60,223 bases of DNA from Candidatus Zipacnadia bacterium. GTDB lineage: Bacteria; Armatimonadota; Zipacnadia; Zipacnadales; UBA5352. The stretch is from positions 1 through 60,223 of the forward strand of contig JALGVA010000018.1 in assembly GCA_029820295.1 (NCBI GenBank), written 5' to 3'. The number at the start of each line of letters is the position of its first letter. The first letter of the stretch is position 1. The notes under the pieces are model-generated. The model ran no database searches. It saw only the letters and a program-made list of their open reading frames with translations, and was not told the DNA's origin. The position numbers and the translations under genes were made by a program. Of the stretch, positions 1 through 11,417 are shown piece by piece.

Positions 1-45
1 CCTGACCGGCTGAGGCCAACGGGCGCGAATGGAGGCAACGACGCC

Positions 46-237
46 TTGCCTGAGGCAACACTGACCATCAGCCAGGAGCTGATGGATCGACTCGACGAGT
101 ACGCCGCGGCCGCCGGCCACGCCAGCGGTGCTGAGTTCGCCGTCGCGATCCTGCAGCGCGAGATCGACAAGCTCGACGACGTGGACGCCAACGAGCAGAT
201 CGAAGACCGCCTGCGCGGCCTGGGCTACATCTCGTAG
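46..237 (+). CDS. small ribbon-helix-helix-like protein, 63 aa
   Basis: The protein opens with a beta-strand-like ATLTIS segment followed by two predicted helices (LMDRLDEYAAAAG and the segment up to LQREID), the general shape of a CopG/ribbon-helix-helix DNA-binding fold. It ends in RLRGLGYIS, a tail I associate with AlkP-superfamily and sulfatase proteins. A TTG start at 46 follows a GGAGG at 31-35 with ordinary spacing. It converges on the phosphohydrolase gene at 321-1706. DNA binding is inferred from fold shape only. It could also be a small partner of that enzyme. The upstream neighbour is outside the window. Confidence 0.55.
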   Translation: MPEATLTISQELMDRLDEYAAAAGHASGAEFAVAILQREIDKLDDVDANEQIEDRLRGLGYIS

Positions 238-272
238 CCACGCGGCAGGCAACACCGCACGCAGAACCTGCG

Positions 273-297
273 CGGTCCCCCGGTCTCCGGGGGACCG
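273..297. terminator. bidirectional hairpin terminator between convergent genes
   Basis: A perfect 11-bp stem (273-283 with 287-297) with a 3-nt TCT loop sits between two convergent genes. There is no clear T run, so termination is inferred from the position and stem strength. Confidence 0.5.
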
Positions 298-320
298 GCG
301 GCGTTCACCGTTCGTGCCCC

Positions 321-1706
321 CTACCGCAGCAGGCTGCGGCCCTCCATGTACTCCGGGACCTCAACGTCCAGCGCCTCGAGCACGGTCGGAGCCATGTCCA
401 TGAGGTGCGCGCCCTCGACGTCCAGCTCCGCGCCCGGCACGCGCCCGGCGATCATGCCGAAGTAGTCGTGCACCGAGTCATCCGGGCCGATCTCGGTGTC
501 GAAGCTGTAGAGCGACGGGTTGCCGATGTCCTGACCCAGGCGCCAGTAGAGATCATCGAGGTAGATCATCAGGTCCGGGGCCTCGTCCACGCGCGGGCCG
601 GTGTATATCTCCTGCGGGCGCAGCACCCGGTTGGCCATGGGCCGGCCGTGATCGTCGGTAATCGCCTCGATGCGCGCGATCAGGTCATCCCGCACCCGCT
701 CGCAGTCCTCCGGCGCCACGATGCCCTGCGGCTCGCGGCCCTCGACGTTCATGAACAGGCGCCCGTAGTACCCACCCCATGCCCAGGCGGTGGTGCGCTC
801 CCAGTCCACCAGGTCCTCGCTGAAGCGCGTCGGCCCGGTGACCGGCTGCTTCAGGACCAGCAGCCCCTGCTCGATCAGCCAGTCATTGATACCGAACGAG
901 CCCTTCATGGCCTTGCCGCCGTGATCGCTGACCACGAACACCGCCGCGTCATCACCCGCCAGCGACACGAACTCGCCGAGCTGGTCGTCGAGATGGCGAT
1001 AGTAGTCCAGCAGCGCGCTCTCGAAGGGGTTACCGGGCTCGTGCTTGGGGTGCTCGGGGTCGCAGTACTTCCAGAAGCCGTGCTCGATGCGGTCCGGGCC
1101 CATCTCCACCATCATGAAGAAGTCCCACTCCTCCACCTGCAGCAGGGCCTTGCACACGCGGAAGCGCTTGTCGGTCATCAGGTAAATCTGGTCGAGCAGC
1201 CACTGCTTGTCGTCGGTGCGGAAGCCGTCCACGTCGATCATGTAGCCGTCGGCGATGGCGTCGATCTGCTTCGCCAGGCCGGCCGGGTAGGTGTACTCGC
1301 AGGTCGTGTCGGGCGTCAAAAACGAAGACACCAGGATGCCGTTGACGGGCGAGACCGGGTAGGTCTGCGGCACATTCACCACGCACACGCGCTTGCCGGC
1401 GTCGCTCAGGATGTCCCAGGCGCGGCCGAACTTGACCGCCGAGGCGTTGGCGATCCACTTGCCGCCGTACTCGCCCGGCCGGCGGTTGCGGAAGCCGTAG
1501 AAGCCGAGCTTACCGGGGTTGACCGACGCCATCATGCAGGTCCACGCGGGCACCGTGATGGGCGGATCGGAACTGCGCAGTCTCCCGGCGGCGCCGCCGT
1601 CCACGATCGCCTTGAGGTTGGGCAGGTCGTCGAGCCACTGGTCGAGCACGAACTGGGGCGGGGCGCAGTCCCAGCCGATGATGATAACGCGACTGGCCTT
1701 TGACAT
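321..1706 (-). CDS. AlkP-superfamily phosphohydrolase/phosphomutase (type I phosphodiesterase fold)
   Basis: The 461-residue protein has the layout of the COG3379 type alkaline phosphatase superfamily. The first metal-binding Asp lies in IIIGWDCAPP (about D13). A probable nucleophilic Thr lies in PAWT (about T56), followed by NPGKLGFYGF. A second metal site is in VVSDHGG at mid-protein. No signal peptide is evident, so it is probably cytoplasmic. The substrate is not predictable; a nucleotide or phosphodiester is likely for the family. The ATG at 1706 is chosen because GAGGAG lies just upstream; an in-frame start nine codons earlier has no such site. A promoter is visible at 1757-1785. Confidence 0.82.
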   Translation of the reverse strand: MSKASRVIIIGWDCAPPQFVLDQWLDDLPNLKAIVDGGAAGRLRSSDPPITVPAWTCMMASVNPGKLGFYGFRNRRPGEYGGKWIANASAVKFGRAWDILSDAGKRVCVVNVPQTYPVSPVNGILVSSFLTPDTTCEYTYPAGLAKQIDAIADGYMIDVDGFRTDDKQWLLDQIYLMTDKRFRVCKALLQVEEWDFFMMVEMGPDRIEHGFWKYCDPEHPKHEPGNPFESALLDYYRHLDDQLGEFVSLAGDDAAVFVVSDHGGKAMKGSFGINDWLIEQGLLVLKQPVTGPTRFSEDLVDWERTTAWAWGGYYGRLFMNVEGREPQGIVAPEDCERVRDDLIARIEAITDDHGRPMANRVLRPQEIYTGPRVDEAPDLMIYLDDLYWRLGQDIGNPSLYSFDTEIGPDDSVHDYFGMIAGRVPGAELDVEGAHLMDMAPTVLEALDVEVPEYMEGRSLLR

Positions 1707-1756
1707 TGCGACTCCTCGCGTTCCTGCGGCCACTGATGGAGTGCTATCGGAGTGTC

Positions 1757-1785
1757 AGTATACACGGCACCTCCACACAGGGCAA
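1757..1785 (-). promoter_or_regulatory. sigma-70-type promoter for the AlkP-family gene
   Basis: On the minus strand TTGCCC (1785-1780) is followed after 17 nt by TATACT (1762-1757). This places transcription start near 1750 and gives a leader of about 44 nt before the ATG at 1706. Confidence 0.55.
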
Positions 1786-2002
1786 CCCCGGGAGCAGGGT
1801 GGGTGTGAATCCGGAATGTCGGTATGAGCGACGGTTGACGCGGGGCGGACGGCAACAGCCTCCTCCTCCGCCCCGATCCCGCAGATTGCGGAGCAGTCTG
1901 ACGTGCGCTCGCATCGTGCGGATACTCGTCGCCCGGGGGTGGGGGGAGCTTGCGTCACGTGGCGCATGACGCCACCGTGCGGAAGGTCGATCAGGCAACG
2001 CT

Positions 2003-2065
2003 GGCCCCCTCTCCCGCCTGCGCACCGCAGGTGCGCCCGGGGAGAGGGGGGGCCGACGCAGTCGG
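2003..2065. repeat. REP-like nested hairpin element, copy 1
   Basis: Outer arms GGCCCCCTCTCCC (2003-2015) and its near complement (2040-2054) enclose an inner hairpin GCGCACC-GCA-GGTGCGC (2020-2036). A small CCGAC-GCA-GTCGG hairpin follows at 2053-2065. The same nested architecture, with closely related inner sequence, recurs at 27372-27416, which suggests an interspersed repeat rather than a gene-specific signal. Confidence 0.5.
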
Positions 2066-2273
2066 AGCGGGGGTGAGGAGGTCGTCCCACCGCGCCCCCG
2101 CGCTGTCTACCCACAATCTCAGGGCGCGCCCAGCAGGTTGTGAGCGCCTCCACACACGCGGAACGCCGAGGTGCGCCCCGCCTGGACATGCCCGCAGAAC
2201 CGGTTGCGCCCCGGTGCTCGGATGTGGTATCCTCACACGAAGGACCAGACGAGCCCCTCTGAGGTGTGACTTG

Positions 2274-3482
2274 ATGGCTCGCGACCGCATGCCTGCCGTC
2301 CTCGCCCTGGCGGACGGCACGGTTTTCCACGGTTGTAACTTCGGGGCGCAGGGCGAGGCCTCCGGCGAGATCTGCTTCAATACCGGCATGGTCGGTTACC
2401 AGGAAGTCCTTACCGACCCCTCCTACCGCGGCCAGATCGTCACCATGACCTACCCCGAGATCGGCAACTACGGCATCAACCCCGTGGACATGGAGTCCTG
2501 GCGCCCGTGGGTTGAGGGCTTCGTGGTGCGCGAGTTCAACGAGTTCGCCAGCAACTGGCGCGCCGACCGCACCCTCGGCGAGTACTTGCGGGAGCACGGC
2601 ATCGTCGGCATCAGCGACATCGACACCCGCAAGCTCACCTCGCACCTGCGTGATCACGGCTGGAAGATGGGCATCATCTCCACCGAGGACCTGGACCCCG
2701 AATCGCTGGTGGCGCGCGCGCAGGAGCTGCCGCCGCTGACCGGCCGCGACCTGGTCAAGGAGGTCATCCACGACTCGCCGCGCCGCTGGGGGCCGGAGGG
2801 CTACATCGATGAGTCCGGCGACGACTACCCACGCGCCTTCCATCCCTACGGTGGCACCAGCGCCATCTCGCCGGTCGGCTATCTGAACGCCGAGGAGATG
2901 TGGTCGGGCTTCCGGGTGGTGGTCATCGATTGCGGCGTCAAGCAGAATATCCTGCGCCACCTGGTGCAGCGCCGCTGTGAGGTCATCGTGACGCCGTGCA
3001 CCACCTCCGCCGAGCGCATCCTGCAGTGGCAGCCCGACGGTGTCGTGGTGTCCAACGGGCCGGGCGATCCGGCGGCGCTGGGCTACGTAATCGACGAAGT
3101 CAAGAAGCTGATCGACACCGGCATACCCATCTTCGGCATCTGCCTGGGCCAGCAGCTTCTCGGCCACGCGCTGGGCGGCACCACCTACAAGCTCAAGTAC
3201 GGTCACCGTGGCTGCAACCACCCGGTCAAGCGACTGGAGACCGGCACGGTGGACATTACAACTCAGAACCACGGCTACAACGTCGATCCCGACCACTTGC
3301 CCGACGACGTCGAGGTGACGCACATCAACCTCAACGACGGCTCGCTTGAGGGGATGCGGCACACCAAGTTGCCTGTCTTCTCGGTGCAGTACCATCCGGA
3401 GGCGGGCCCGGGACCGCACGATTCGCACTACCTGTTCGATATCTTCATCGATCACATGAAAGCAGCCGGCATGGCGCGCTGA
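2274..3482 (+). CDS. carA: carbamoyl-phosphate synthase small subunit
   Basis: Glutamine amidotransferase subunit of carbamoyl-phosphate synthase. It releases ammonia from glutamine for the large subunit, feeding pyrimidine and arginine synthesis. The 402 residues comprise the N-terminal CPSase small-chain domain (starts VLALADGTVFHG) and a class I GATase domain with the nucleophile Cys290 in GICLGQQ and the His374/Glu376 pair in QYHPEAG. The ATG at 2274 is preceded by GAGG. The gene is followed by a hairpin and T-rich run, then carB 205 bp away, a wider gap than a tight carAB operon. Confidence 0.96.
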   Translation: MARDRMPAVLALADGTVFHGCNFGAQGEASGEICFNTGMVGYQEVLTDPSYRGQIVTMTYPEIGNYGINPVDMESWRPWVEGFVVREFNEFASNWRADRTLGEYLREHGIVGISDIDTRKLTSHLRDHGWKMGIISTEDLDPESLVARAQELPPLTGRDLVKEVIHDSPRRWGPEGYIDESGDDYPRAFHPYGGTSAISPVGYLNAEEMWSGFRVVVIDCGVKQNILRHLVQRRCEVIVTPCTTSAERILQWQPDGVVVSNGPGDPAALGYVIDEVKKLIDTGIPIFGICLGQQLLGHALGGTTYKLKYGHRGCNHPVKRLETGTVDITTQNHGYNVDPDHLPDDVEVTHINLNDGSLEGMRHTKLPVFSVQYHPEAGPGPHDSHYLFDIFIDHMKAAGMAR

Positions 3483-3487
3483 TGACC

Positions 3488-3512
3488 GACCCGCCTCCGG
3501 GCGGGTCTTTCT
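3488..3512 (+). terminator. intrinsic terminator or attenuator between carA and carB
   Basis: GACCCGCC (3488-3495) pairs with GGCGGGTC (3500-3507) across a 4-nt loop and is followed by TTTCT. It lies five bases after the carA stop. Either carA transcription ends here, or partial read-through sets carB expression. Confidence 0.65.
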
Positions 3513-3526
3513 CTGGCTGCTCGCCG

Positions 3527-3676
3527 CCAGCTATCAGCTCCCAGCAGACGGCAACGGCGGGAGGACCACGGTCGGCGTCCGGCGGCGCATGGCGGCTGGC
3601 CGGCTGCCATCTGAGCCGTCAGTTGTCATCGATCTGCCGGTTGCTGGTAGCTGATGGCTGGTAGCCGGTAGCTGCA
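3527..3676. repeat. heptanucleotide repeats flanking the carB leader, partly inverted
   Basis: Units at 3635-3676 step by exactly 7 nt (TGCCGGT, TGCTGGT, AGCTGAT, GGCTGGT, AGCCGGT, AGCTGCA). Units at 3527-3547 (CCAGCTA, TCAGCTC, CCAGCAG) are the same family on the opposite strand. The two blocks form an inverted repeat of about 21 nt with four mismatches, roughly 100 nt apart. The carB ribosome-binding site AAAGGAGG follows directly. Confidence 0.7.
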
Positions 3677-3687
3677 AAGGAGGGCCC

Positions 3688-6978
<3,291 letters not shown>

Positions 6979-7040
6979 GCGTTCTCCTGCGTGCACGATG
7001 CCACAAGCAGTCCCCGTGAGCGGCCACCACCCGAGTCGAC

Positions 7041-7060
7041 CTCACGATTTCCTCACGATT
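7041..7060. repeat. direct repeat CTCACGATT x2 upstream of the subtilase gene
   Basis: CTCACGATT occurs at 7041-7049 and 7052-7060, one helical turn apart (11-nt period), about 120 bp before the protease start. The spacing suits a regulator site, but no partner protein is identifiable. Confidence 0.3.
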
Positions 7061-7179
7061 CGCGGAACCACGGGTAACTGAGGCGCAAGTGGAGAATACT
7101 CCTCTTGCCGGCATCGCCATGAGGCATGCCGGCGTGCGCTCCTGTATGCGGGGAGTTCTGGTGGAAGGGAGAGGCGCTC

Positions 7180-8871
7180 GTGCGTTGTCGTACGGTGCGC
7201 GCTGTGCTCATCGGTCTGCTCGCGATCATCGTCTCCGTCTTCGCCGTGGACGCCTGGGAGATACGGCCGCCCAGCCAGACCCGGACCAGCCAGGTGCTCG
7301 TCACCCTCGCCCCCGGCGTCGATGCCGCGGCCGAGGCCGCACGTCTGCAGGCCCGGGGGCTGCGCGCCACCACGCATGCCGCGCGGCCCGACTGGCTGAC
7401 CGTGACCGCGCCGACCGGCTACTCCGCTGAGGGGCTTGCCGATGAGCTGCGTGCGCTGCCCTCGGTGTCAGGCGCCGATCCGCACCTGCGCTGCTACGCG
7501 CTCTACAGCCCCAACGACCCCTACTACCGCCCCTATGATGACCCCGATCCCTACGACGGTGGCCACCAGTACTACCTCTTCGACATGAACGCCGCCCCGG
7601 CGTGGGACATAGAGACCGGCTCATCCAACACCGTCATCGCGGTCATCGACAGCGGGCTGTCGTTCTACCACGAAGACATCGACGGGCTGGTGTGGACGAA
7701 CACCGGTGAGATCGCGGGCGACGGCATCGACAACGACGGCAACGGCTATGTGGATGATGTCCATGGCTGGGACTTCGCGGGCGACAACATCGGCGACCCG
7801 GCCACGGACACGGTCGACAGTTCCGACAGCAATCCCAACGTCTGGGACCCGGCCTGGTGGGATGACTCCTGGGGCGAGCCGCCCCATGAGCTGTTCTGGT
7901 GGGAGGACTCGACCTGGGCGGAGCGCCTCGCGACGCTCGACCCCGCCATCGGCAACACCGCGGACGATAACGGCGATTCCGTTCCCGACACGGGCGTCAA
8001 TCACGGCACGAACGTTGCCGCGCTCACCACCGCGCTCACCGACAACTCCATCGGCATGGCCGGGATGTCATGGGGCTGCTCGATCATGCCGCTGCGCGTG
8101 ATCAATGCCGAGGGCTGGGGGTGGGGGGTAGACGCCGCCGACGCGATCCGCTACGCCGCCGACAACGGGGCCGACATCATCAACATGAGCTTCAGCTTCG
8201 GGCTGGTGGACTTCGACAACCCGCCCGCCCCCGGTGACCCCGGCTACGCCGACTATCTTGAGGCGCTGGAGGTGCGCGACGCCGTGGTCTACGCCGCGGG
8301 CAAGGGCGCCATCATCGTGGCCTCGGCCGGCAACTCCGGCGACACCTACCAGGGCGTGGACTTCCCCGCGGACATGCCCGAGACCATCTCTGTCGGCTCC
8401 ATCGGTCCGACCGGCGATCGGTCCAGCTTCTCCGCGTATGCGCTGCCCGACCAGGTGCTCGACGTGGTCGCGCCGGGTGAGGAGATACTGACCGCGGGCG
8501 TGCTGGACATGTACTCGTGGGCTGCCTTCTGGTCGCTGGGCATGGACTGGCCGCTGGGCGAGGACACGTACACCATGGTGCAGGGCACCTCGTTCTCTGC
8601 GCCGCTGATCAGCGGCCTGGCGGGTCTCTATCGCTCCGCCTACCCGACGCTGACCATGGACGACTTCCGCGAGGCGCTGCACGCCGTGTCCATCGATCTC
8701 GGGCCGGTCGGCTATGACGAATACTACGGCTACGGCATCCCTGACGCCCACGCGGTGCTGGAGTACGGCGGGGGGCAGGTGCCCGAGCCGGTCACGACAG
8801 GGCTCTTCCTCGTCGGGCTGGGCGCGCTGGCCTGGCGGGTGCGCCGCCGCGGGCGCGAGGACGACGAGTAG
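7180..8871 (+). CDS. secreted subtilisin-like serine protease with PEP-CTERM sorting signal
   Basis: S8-family endopeptidase of 563 residues. A hydrophobic signal segment (AVLIGLLAIIVSVFAVDA) is followed by a pro-region and the catalytic domain, with Asp157 (VIAVIDSGL), His275 (NHGTNVAAL), an oxyanion Asn in ASAGNSGD and Ser471 (GTSFSAP). The last 30 residues are a PEP-CTERM module: VPEP at 534-537, a hydrophobic helix, then an Arg cluster. This implies export and exosortase-dependent anchoring; no exosortase lies in the window. The GTG at 7180 is preferred because GGGAGAGG precedes it; an upstream in-frame ATG at 7126 would place 18 non-signal residues in front. Confidence 0.9.
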   Translation: MRCRTVRAVLIGLLAIIVSVFAVDAWEIRPPSQTRTSQVLVTLAPGVDAAAEAARLQARGLRATTHAARPDWLTVTAPTGYSAEGLADELRALPSVSGADPHLRCYALYSPNDPYYRPYDDPDPYDGGHQYYLFDMNAAPAWDIETGSSNTVIAVIDSGLSFYHEDIDGLVWTNTGEIAGDGIDNDGNGYVDDVHGWDFAGDNIGDPATDTVDSSDSNPNVWDPAWWDDSWGEPPHELFWWEDSTWAERLATLDPAIGNTADDNGDSVPDTGVNHGTNVAALTTALTDNSIGMAGMSWGCSIMPLRVINAEGWGWGVDAADAIRYAADNGADIINMSFSFGLVDFDNPPAPGDPGYADYLEALEVRDAVVYAAGKGAIIVASAGNSGDTYQGVDFPADMPETISVGSIGPTGDRSSFSAYALPDQVLDVVAPGEEILTAGVLDMYSWAAFWSLGMDWPLGEDTYTMVQGTSFSAPLISGLAGLYRSAYPTLTMDDFREALHAVSIDLGPVGYDEYYGYGIPDAHAVLEYGGGQVPEPVTTGLFLVGLGALAWRVRRRGREDDE

Positions 8872-8892
8872 ACGCTCGCCATCGGGCTCCCC

Positions 8893-10422
8893 TCAGAGCC
8901 CTATCGCGCGGTAGAACGGCATCACCACGCCCACCAGGCAGTACAGGTTGAACGCCAGCAGGGCCGCGCCGACCACGAAGGGCAGCGCGTTCCTCGCCCG
9001 CTCCGGCGCCACTCTTCCCACGCCCAGCGCCCACACCATCACCATGCCGAACAGCACCGGGAAAAGGTAGCGCCCCTGGCTGCCGCCGCCCAGGTCGATC
9101 GTGAGGATGTAGGCCAGCACCGCGAACTTGAGCAGCGCGATGGTGAGCAGCACCAGCCAGAAGGCCCGCACCTGCAGCAGTGACCACCCCAGCCGTCCCG
9201 TGCACGCGTCCCCGATGAGCAGCAGCAGGCCCGGCAGGGCCGCCAGGCAGGCGATCAGCAGCAGCCAGTAGAGCGCCGGCGCCACCGCGATGTTGGTCCA
9301 CGCGAAGCCCGCCCACAAGTTGCGGAAGGTCATCGGCGCCGCGATGCGCAGCACCCGCCACAGCGCCTCGGGCTGCGCCAGATAGATCTCCCAGCCAACC
9401 TGCTTTTCGACGTTCGCCGGGAAATGCTGCGGAGAGCCGTACAGCAGTGTGTTGCGCACGTACCACCAGCCGCCGACGGCCAGGGCCACCGCCAGGGCCA
9501 GGCCGGCGGCCCGGGCGACCTTGGCCCAGTCCACGGCGGCGACGCGGCGTGCGAGGTCGGTGAGGATGGTGTCCGCGTGCTCGGGCTCGCGCCGCCGGCC
9601 CGCCGCCCAGACCAGCGCCAGCAGCGCCGGCGGCAGGGCGACGTTGGCCGAGTCCTTAGTCAGCATCCCCACGCCCCACGCCAGCCCCAGCAACGCCACG
9701 CGCCGGGGCGTCGGCCCGTTGCGCAGGATCAGCAGCGCCAGCAGCATGGTCAGGCCGATCGCCACGACCGTCGGCGGGTCATTGCCCACGGCGGCGCTGA
9801 TGTGCGTGTACATGGGATGGGTCGCGAGCGCCGCGGCGACGGTCGCCGCCAGCCACGGCCGGTCGGGGAAGATCAGGTACACGATGCGGTAGCCCAGGAA
9901 CAGGCCCAGGGCGCCCAACAGTACGGTCAGCAGGCGCATGGCCAGCCACGCGCGCCGCTGCGCGGGGGTGAAGCGGGCGGCCTGGCGCAGCGCATCGAGC
10001 GCCAGGGCGTGCTGGCCCGTGCGCACGGTGGGGTAGTGGGGCAGGCGCGCGATGATCTCATCGTTGCTCGCCGCCAGTGCCGCGGGAGGCGCCTGTCCGC
10101 CTTCTGCGGGCGCTTCGCCGCCGATCCCGGCCAGCTTGCCAACCGCCGCGGCCAGCGTGTAATATAGGGGCGCCTGGTAGCTCTCATAGCCCGCGCTATC
10201 GGCGTAGTAGTCGGGCAGCCGGCCGTGCTGAGCGAGGAACGCGGCGTAGCGGAAATGCCCCGGCTCGTCGGGGGCCTGACCGAGCGGGACGAGGGTTGCC
10301 CAGGCCGCTCCGAGGACCAGGTAGGCGCCGATGCAGACAGGCAGGAAGCGCCTCGACCAGAGGCTGGAGCGCCACCCGGCCTCTGGCGTGTTATGTTGAG
10401 TGCAGCGGTCACGTTCGCCCAT
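8893..10422 (-). CDS. multi-pass membrane glycosyltransferase (GT39/PMT-like or DUF2142-like)
   Basis: A 509-residue integral membrane protein with an N-terminal membrane segment (VCIGAYLVLGAAWATLV), then the loop APDEPGHFRYA with the acidic pair typical of lipid-phosphate-sugar-dependent transferases, then about ten further hydrophobic segments. It would use a polyprenyl-phosphate sugar to glycosylate a lipid or protein at the outer face of the inner membrane. The DE-P-H loop also fits DUF2142. The ATG at 10422 starts directly before the polar tail leading into the first membrane helix. It lies divergently from the nucleotide-sugar genes starting at 10528. Confidence 0.7.
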   Translation of the reverse strand: MGERDRCTQHNTPEAGWRSSLWSRRFLPVCIGAYLVLGAAWATLVPLGQAPDEPGHFRYAAFLAQHGRLPDYYADSAGYESYQAPLYYTLAAAVGKLAGIGGEAPAEGGQAPPAALAASNDEIIARLPHYPTVRTGQHALALDALRQAARFTPAQRRAWLAMRLLTVLLGALGLFLGYRIVYLIFPDRPWLAATVAAALATHPMYTHISAAVGNDPPTVVAIGLTMLLALLILRNGPTPRRVALLGLAWGVGMLTKDSANVALPPALLALVWAAGRRREPEHADTILTDLARRVAAVDWAKVARAAGLALAVALAVGGWWYVRNTLLYGSPQHFPANVEKQVGWEIYLAQPEALWRVLRIAAPMTFRNLWAGFAWTNIAVAPALYWLLLIACLAALPGLLLLIGDACTGRLGWSLLQVRAFWLVLLTIALLKFAVLAYILTIDLGGGSQGRYLFPVLFGMVMVWALGVGRVAPERARNALPFVVGAALLAFNLYCLVGVVMPFYRAIGL

Positions 10423-10527
10423 AGTCGTCTCACGGCACTGTAGCACACGGCGGCCGGTGAGGCAACGCCGCACGCGGCCATGCCCGTGTGCCACGCGGCG
10501 TCGCCATCGGCCGCCCCGGAGGCCTAC

Positions 10528-11307
10528 ATGAAGGTGGTTCTGCTGGTGGGGGGCAAGGGGATTCGCCTCGTCGGTGAGGACGCGCCCCTGCCCAAGGCCC
10601 TCTTCCAGATCGGCGGCCAGCCGATCGTCTATCACATCATGCGCAAGTTCGCCGCCGGGGGGATCACCGACTTCGTGCTCACCCTGGGCTACCGCGGCGA
10701 GCAGATCGTCGACTACTTCCTGCACCACGCGCCCTTCCTGCAGAGCGACCTGCGCCTGGAGCTGGGCGGCGACGGCGATGTACCCCACATCACGCGCCTG
10801 GGGCAGCACGGCCCGGCGTGGCAGGTCACCCTCGCGCACACGGGCATCGAGTCACTCACCGGCGAGCGCGTGCGGCGCGTGCAGGGCTACGTGGCCGATG
10901 ACGACGACTTCATGGTCACCTACGGGGACGGACTCGCGGACATCAACCTTGACGATCTCATCGACTTCCACCGCGCTCACGGGCGCGTGGCCACGGTGAC
11001 GGTGGTACGGGCGCGGTCGCAGTACGGACACGTGGCCTTCGACGCCGATGGCGTCGTCGAGCAGATCGAGGAGAAGCCGGCGCTGCCGGGCTGGATCAAC
11101 GGCGGCTTCTTCGTCTTCAGCCGCCGCATCTTCGACTACCTGAGGCCGGGAGACAATCTGGAAGGCGACTGCCTGCCACGCGTGGTCGCCGACGGCCAGC
11201 TCGTCGCGCGCCCCCACGAAGGCTTCTGGGCATGCATGGACACCTACAAGGACGGCGTGATGCTCAATGAGCTGTGGGAGTCGGGCAACGCGCCCTGGAC
11301 GCGGTGA
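10528..11307 (+). CDS. rfbF: sugar-1-phosphate nucleotidyltransferase, glucose-1-phosphate cytidylyltransferase type
   Basis: A 259-residue protein with the NTP-transferase start MKVVLLVGGKGIRL and lysine motif LPKALFQIGGQPI. RfbF-like features include ITDFVLTLGYRGEQI, YGDGLADI, EEKP, WINGGFFVFSRRIFDYL and the C-terminal GFWACMDTYKDG...LWESGNAPW. The reaction would be CTP plus glucose-1-phosphate to CDP-glucose, the first step to CDP-deoxyhexoses of surface polysaccharide. CGGAGG lies ahead of the ATG. A dehydratase/epimerase follows, as in O-antigen clusters. Specificity for CTP over UTP or dTTP is inferred from overall similarity. Confidence 0.82.
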   Translation: MKVVLLVGGKGIRLVGEDAPLPKALFQIGGQPIVYHIMRKFAAGGITDFVLTLGYRGEQIVDYFLHHAPFLQSDLRLELGGDGDVPHITRLGQHGPAWQVTLAHTGIESLTGERVRRVQGYVADDDDFMVTYGDGLADINLDDLIDFHRAHGRVATVTVVRARSQYGHVAFDADGVVEQIEEKPALPGWINGGFFVFSRRIFDYLRPGDNLEGDCLPRVVADGQLVARPHEGFWACMDTYKDGVMLNELWESGNAPWTR

Positions 11308-11324
11308 TCGCGCCCTGCGTCGTC

Positions 11325-11406
11325 GCCGTCAGCCGTTCGCCGTCTGCCGTCTGCCGTCTGCCGTCGTCGTTGCCGTATGCTGGTAACTGGTAGCTGGCAG
11401 CCGACA
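11325..11406 (+). repeat. heptanucleotide tandem repeat upstream of the dehydratase gene
   Basis: Six units GCCGTC(A/T/G) or GCCGTTC run in phase from 11325 to 11366. After a 5-nt interruption the phase resumes as GCCGTAT, GCTGGTA, ACTGGTA, GCTGGCA and GCCGACA to 11406. The array fills the gap between the nucleotidyltransferase stop and the Shine-Dalgarno of the next gene. Confidence 0.8.
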
Positions 11407-11417
11407 GGGAGGTCCCC

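Larger units (their letters stand above)
1707..2273. other. intergenic region between divergent AlkP-family gene and carA
   Basis: This 567-bp stretch holds the minus-strand promoter at 1757-1785 and the GC-rich hairpin element at 2003-2065. A weak plus-strand promoter candidate for carA is TTGCGC at 2204-2209 with TGGTAT at 2225-2230, spacer only 15. I see no convincing gene, upstream reading frame or riboswitch. A GAGG at 2261-2264 is the likely carA ribosome site. Confidence 0.5.

Noticed and set aside
2204-2230. carA promoter TTGCGC / TGGTAT
   Set aside because: The spacer is only 15 nt and both hexamers are poor; kept as a note within the intergenic entry only.
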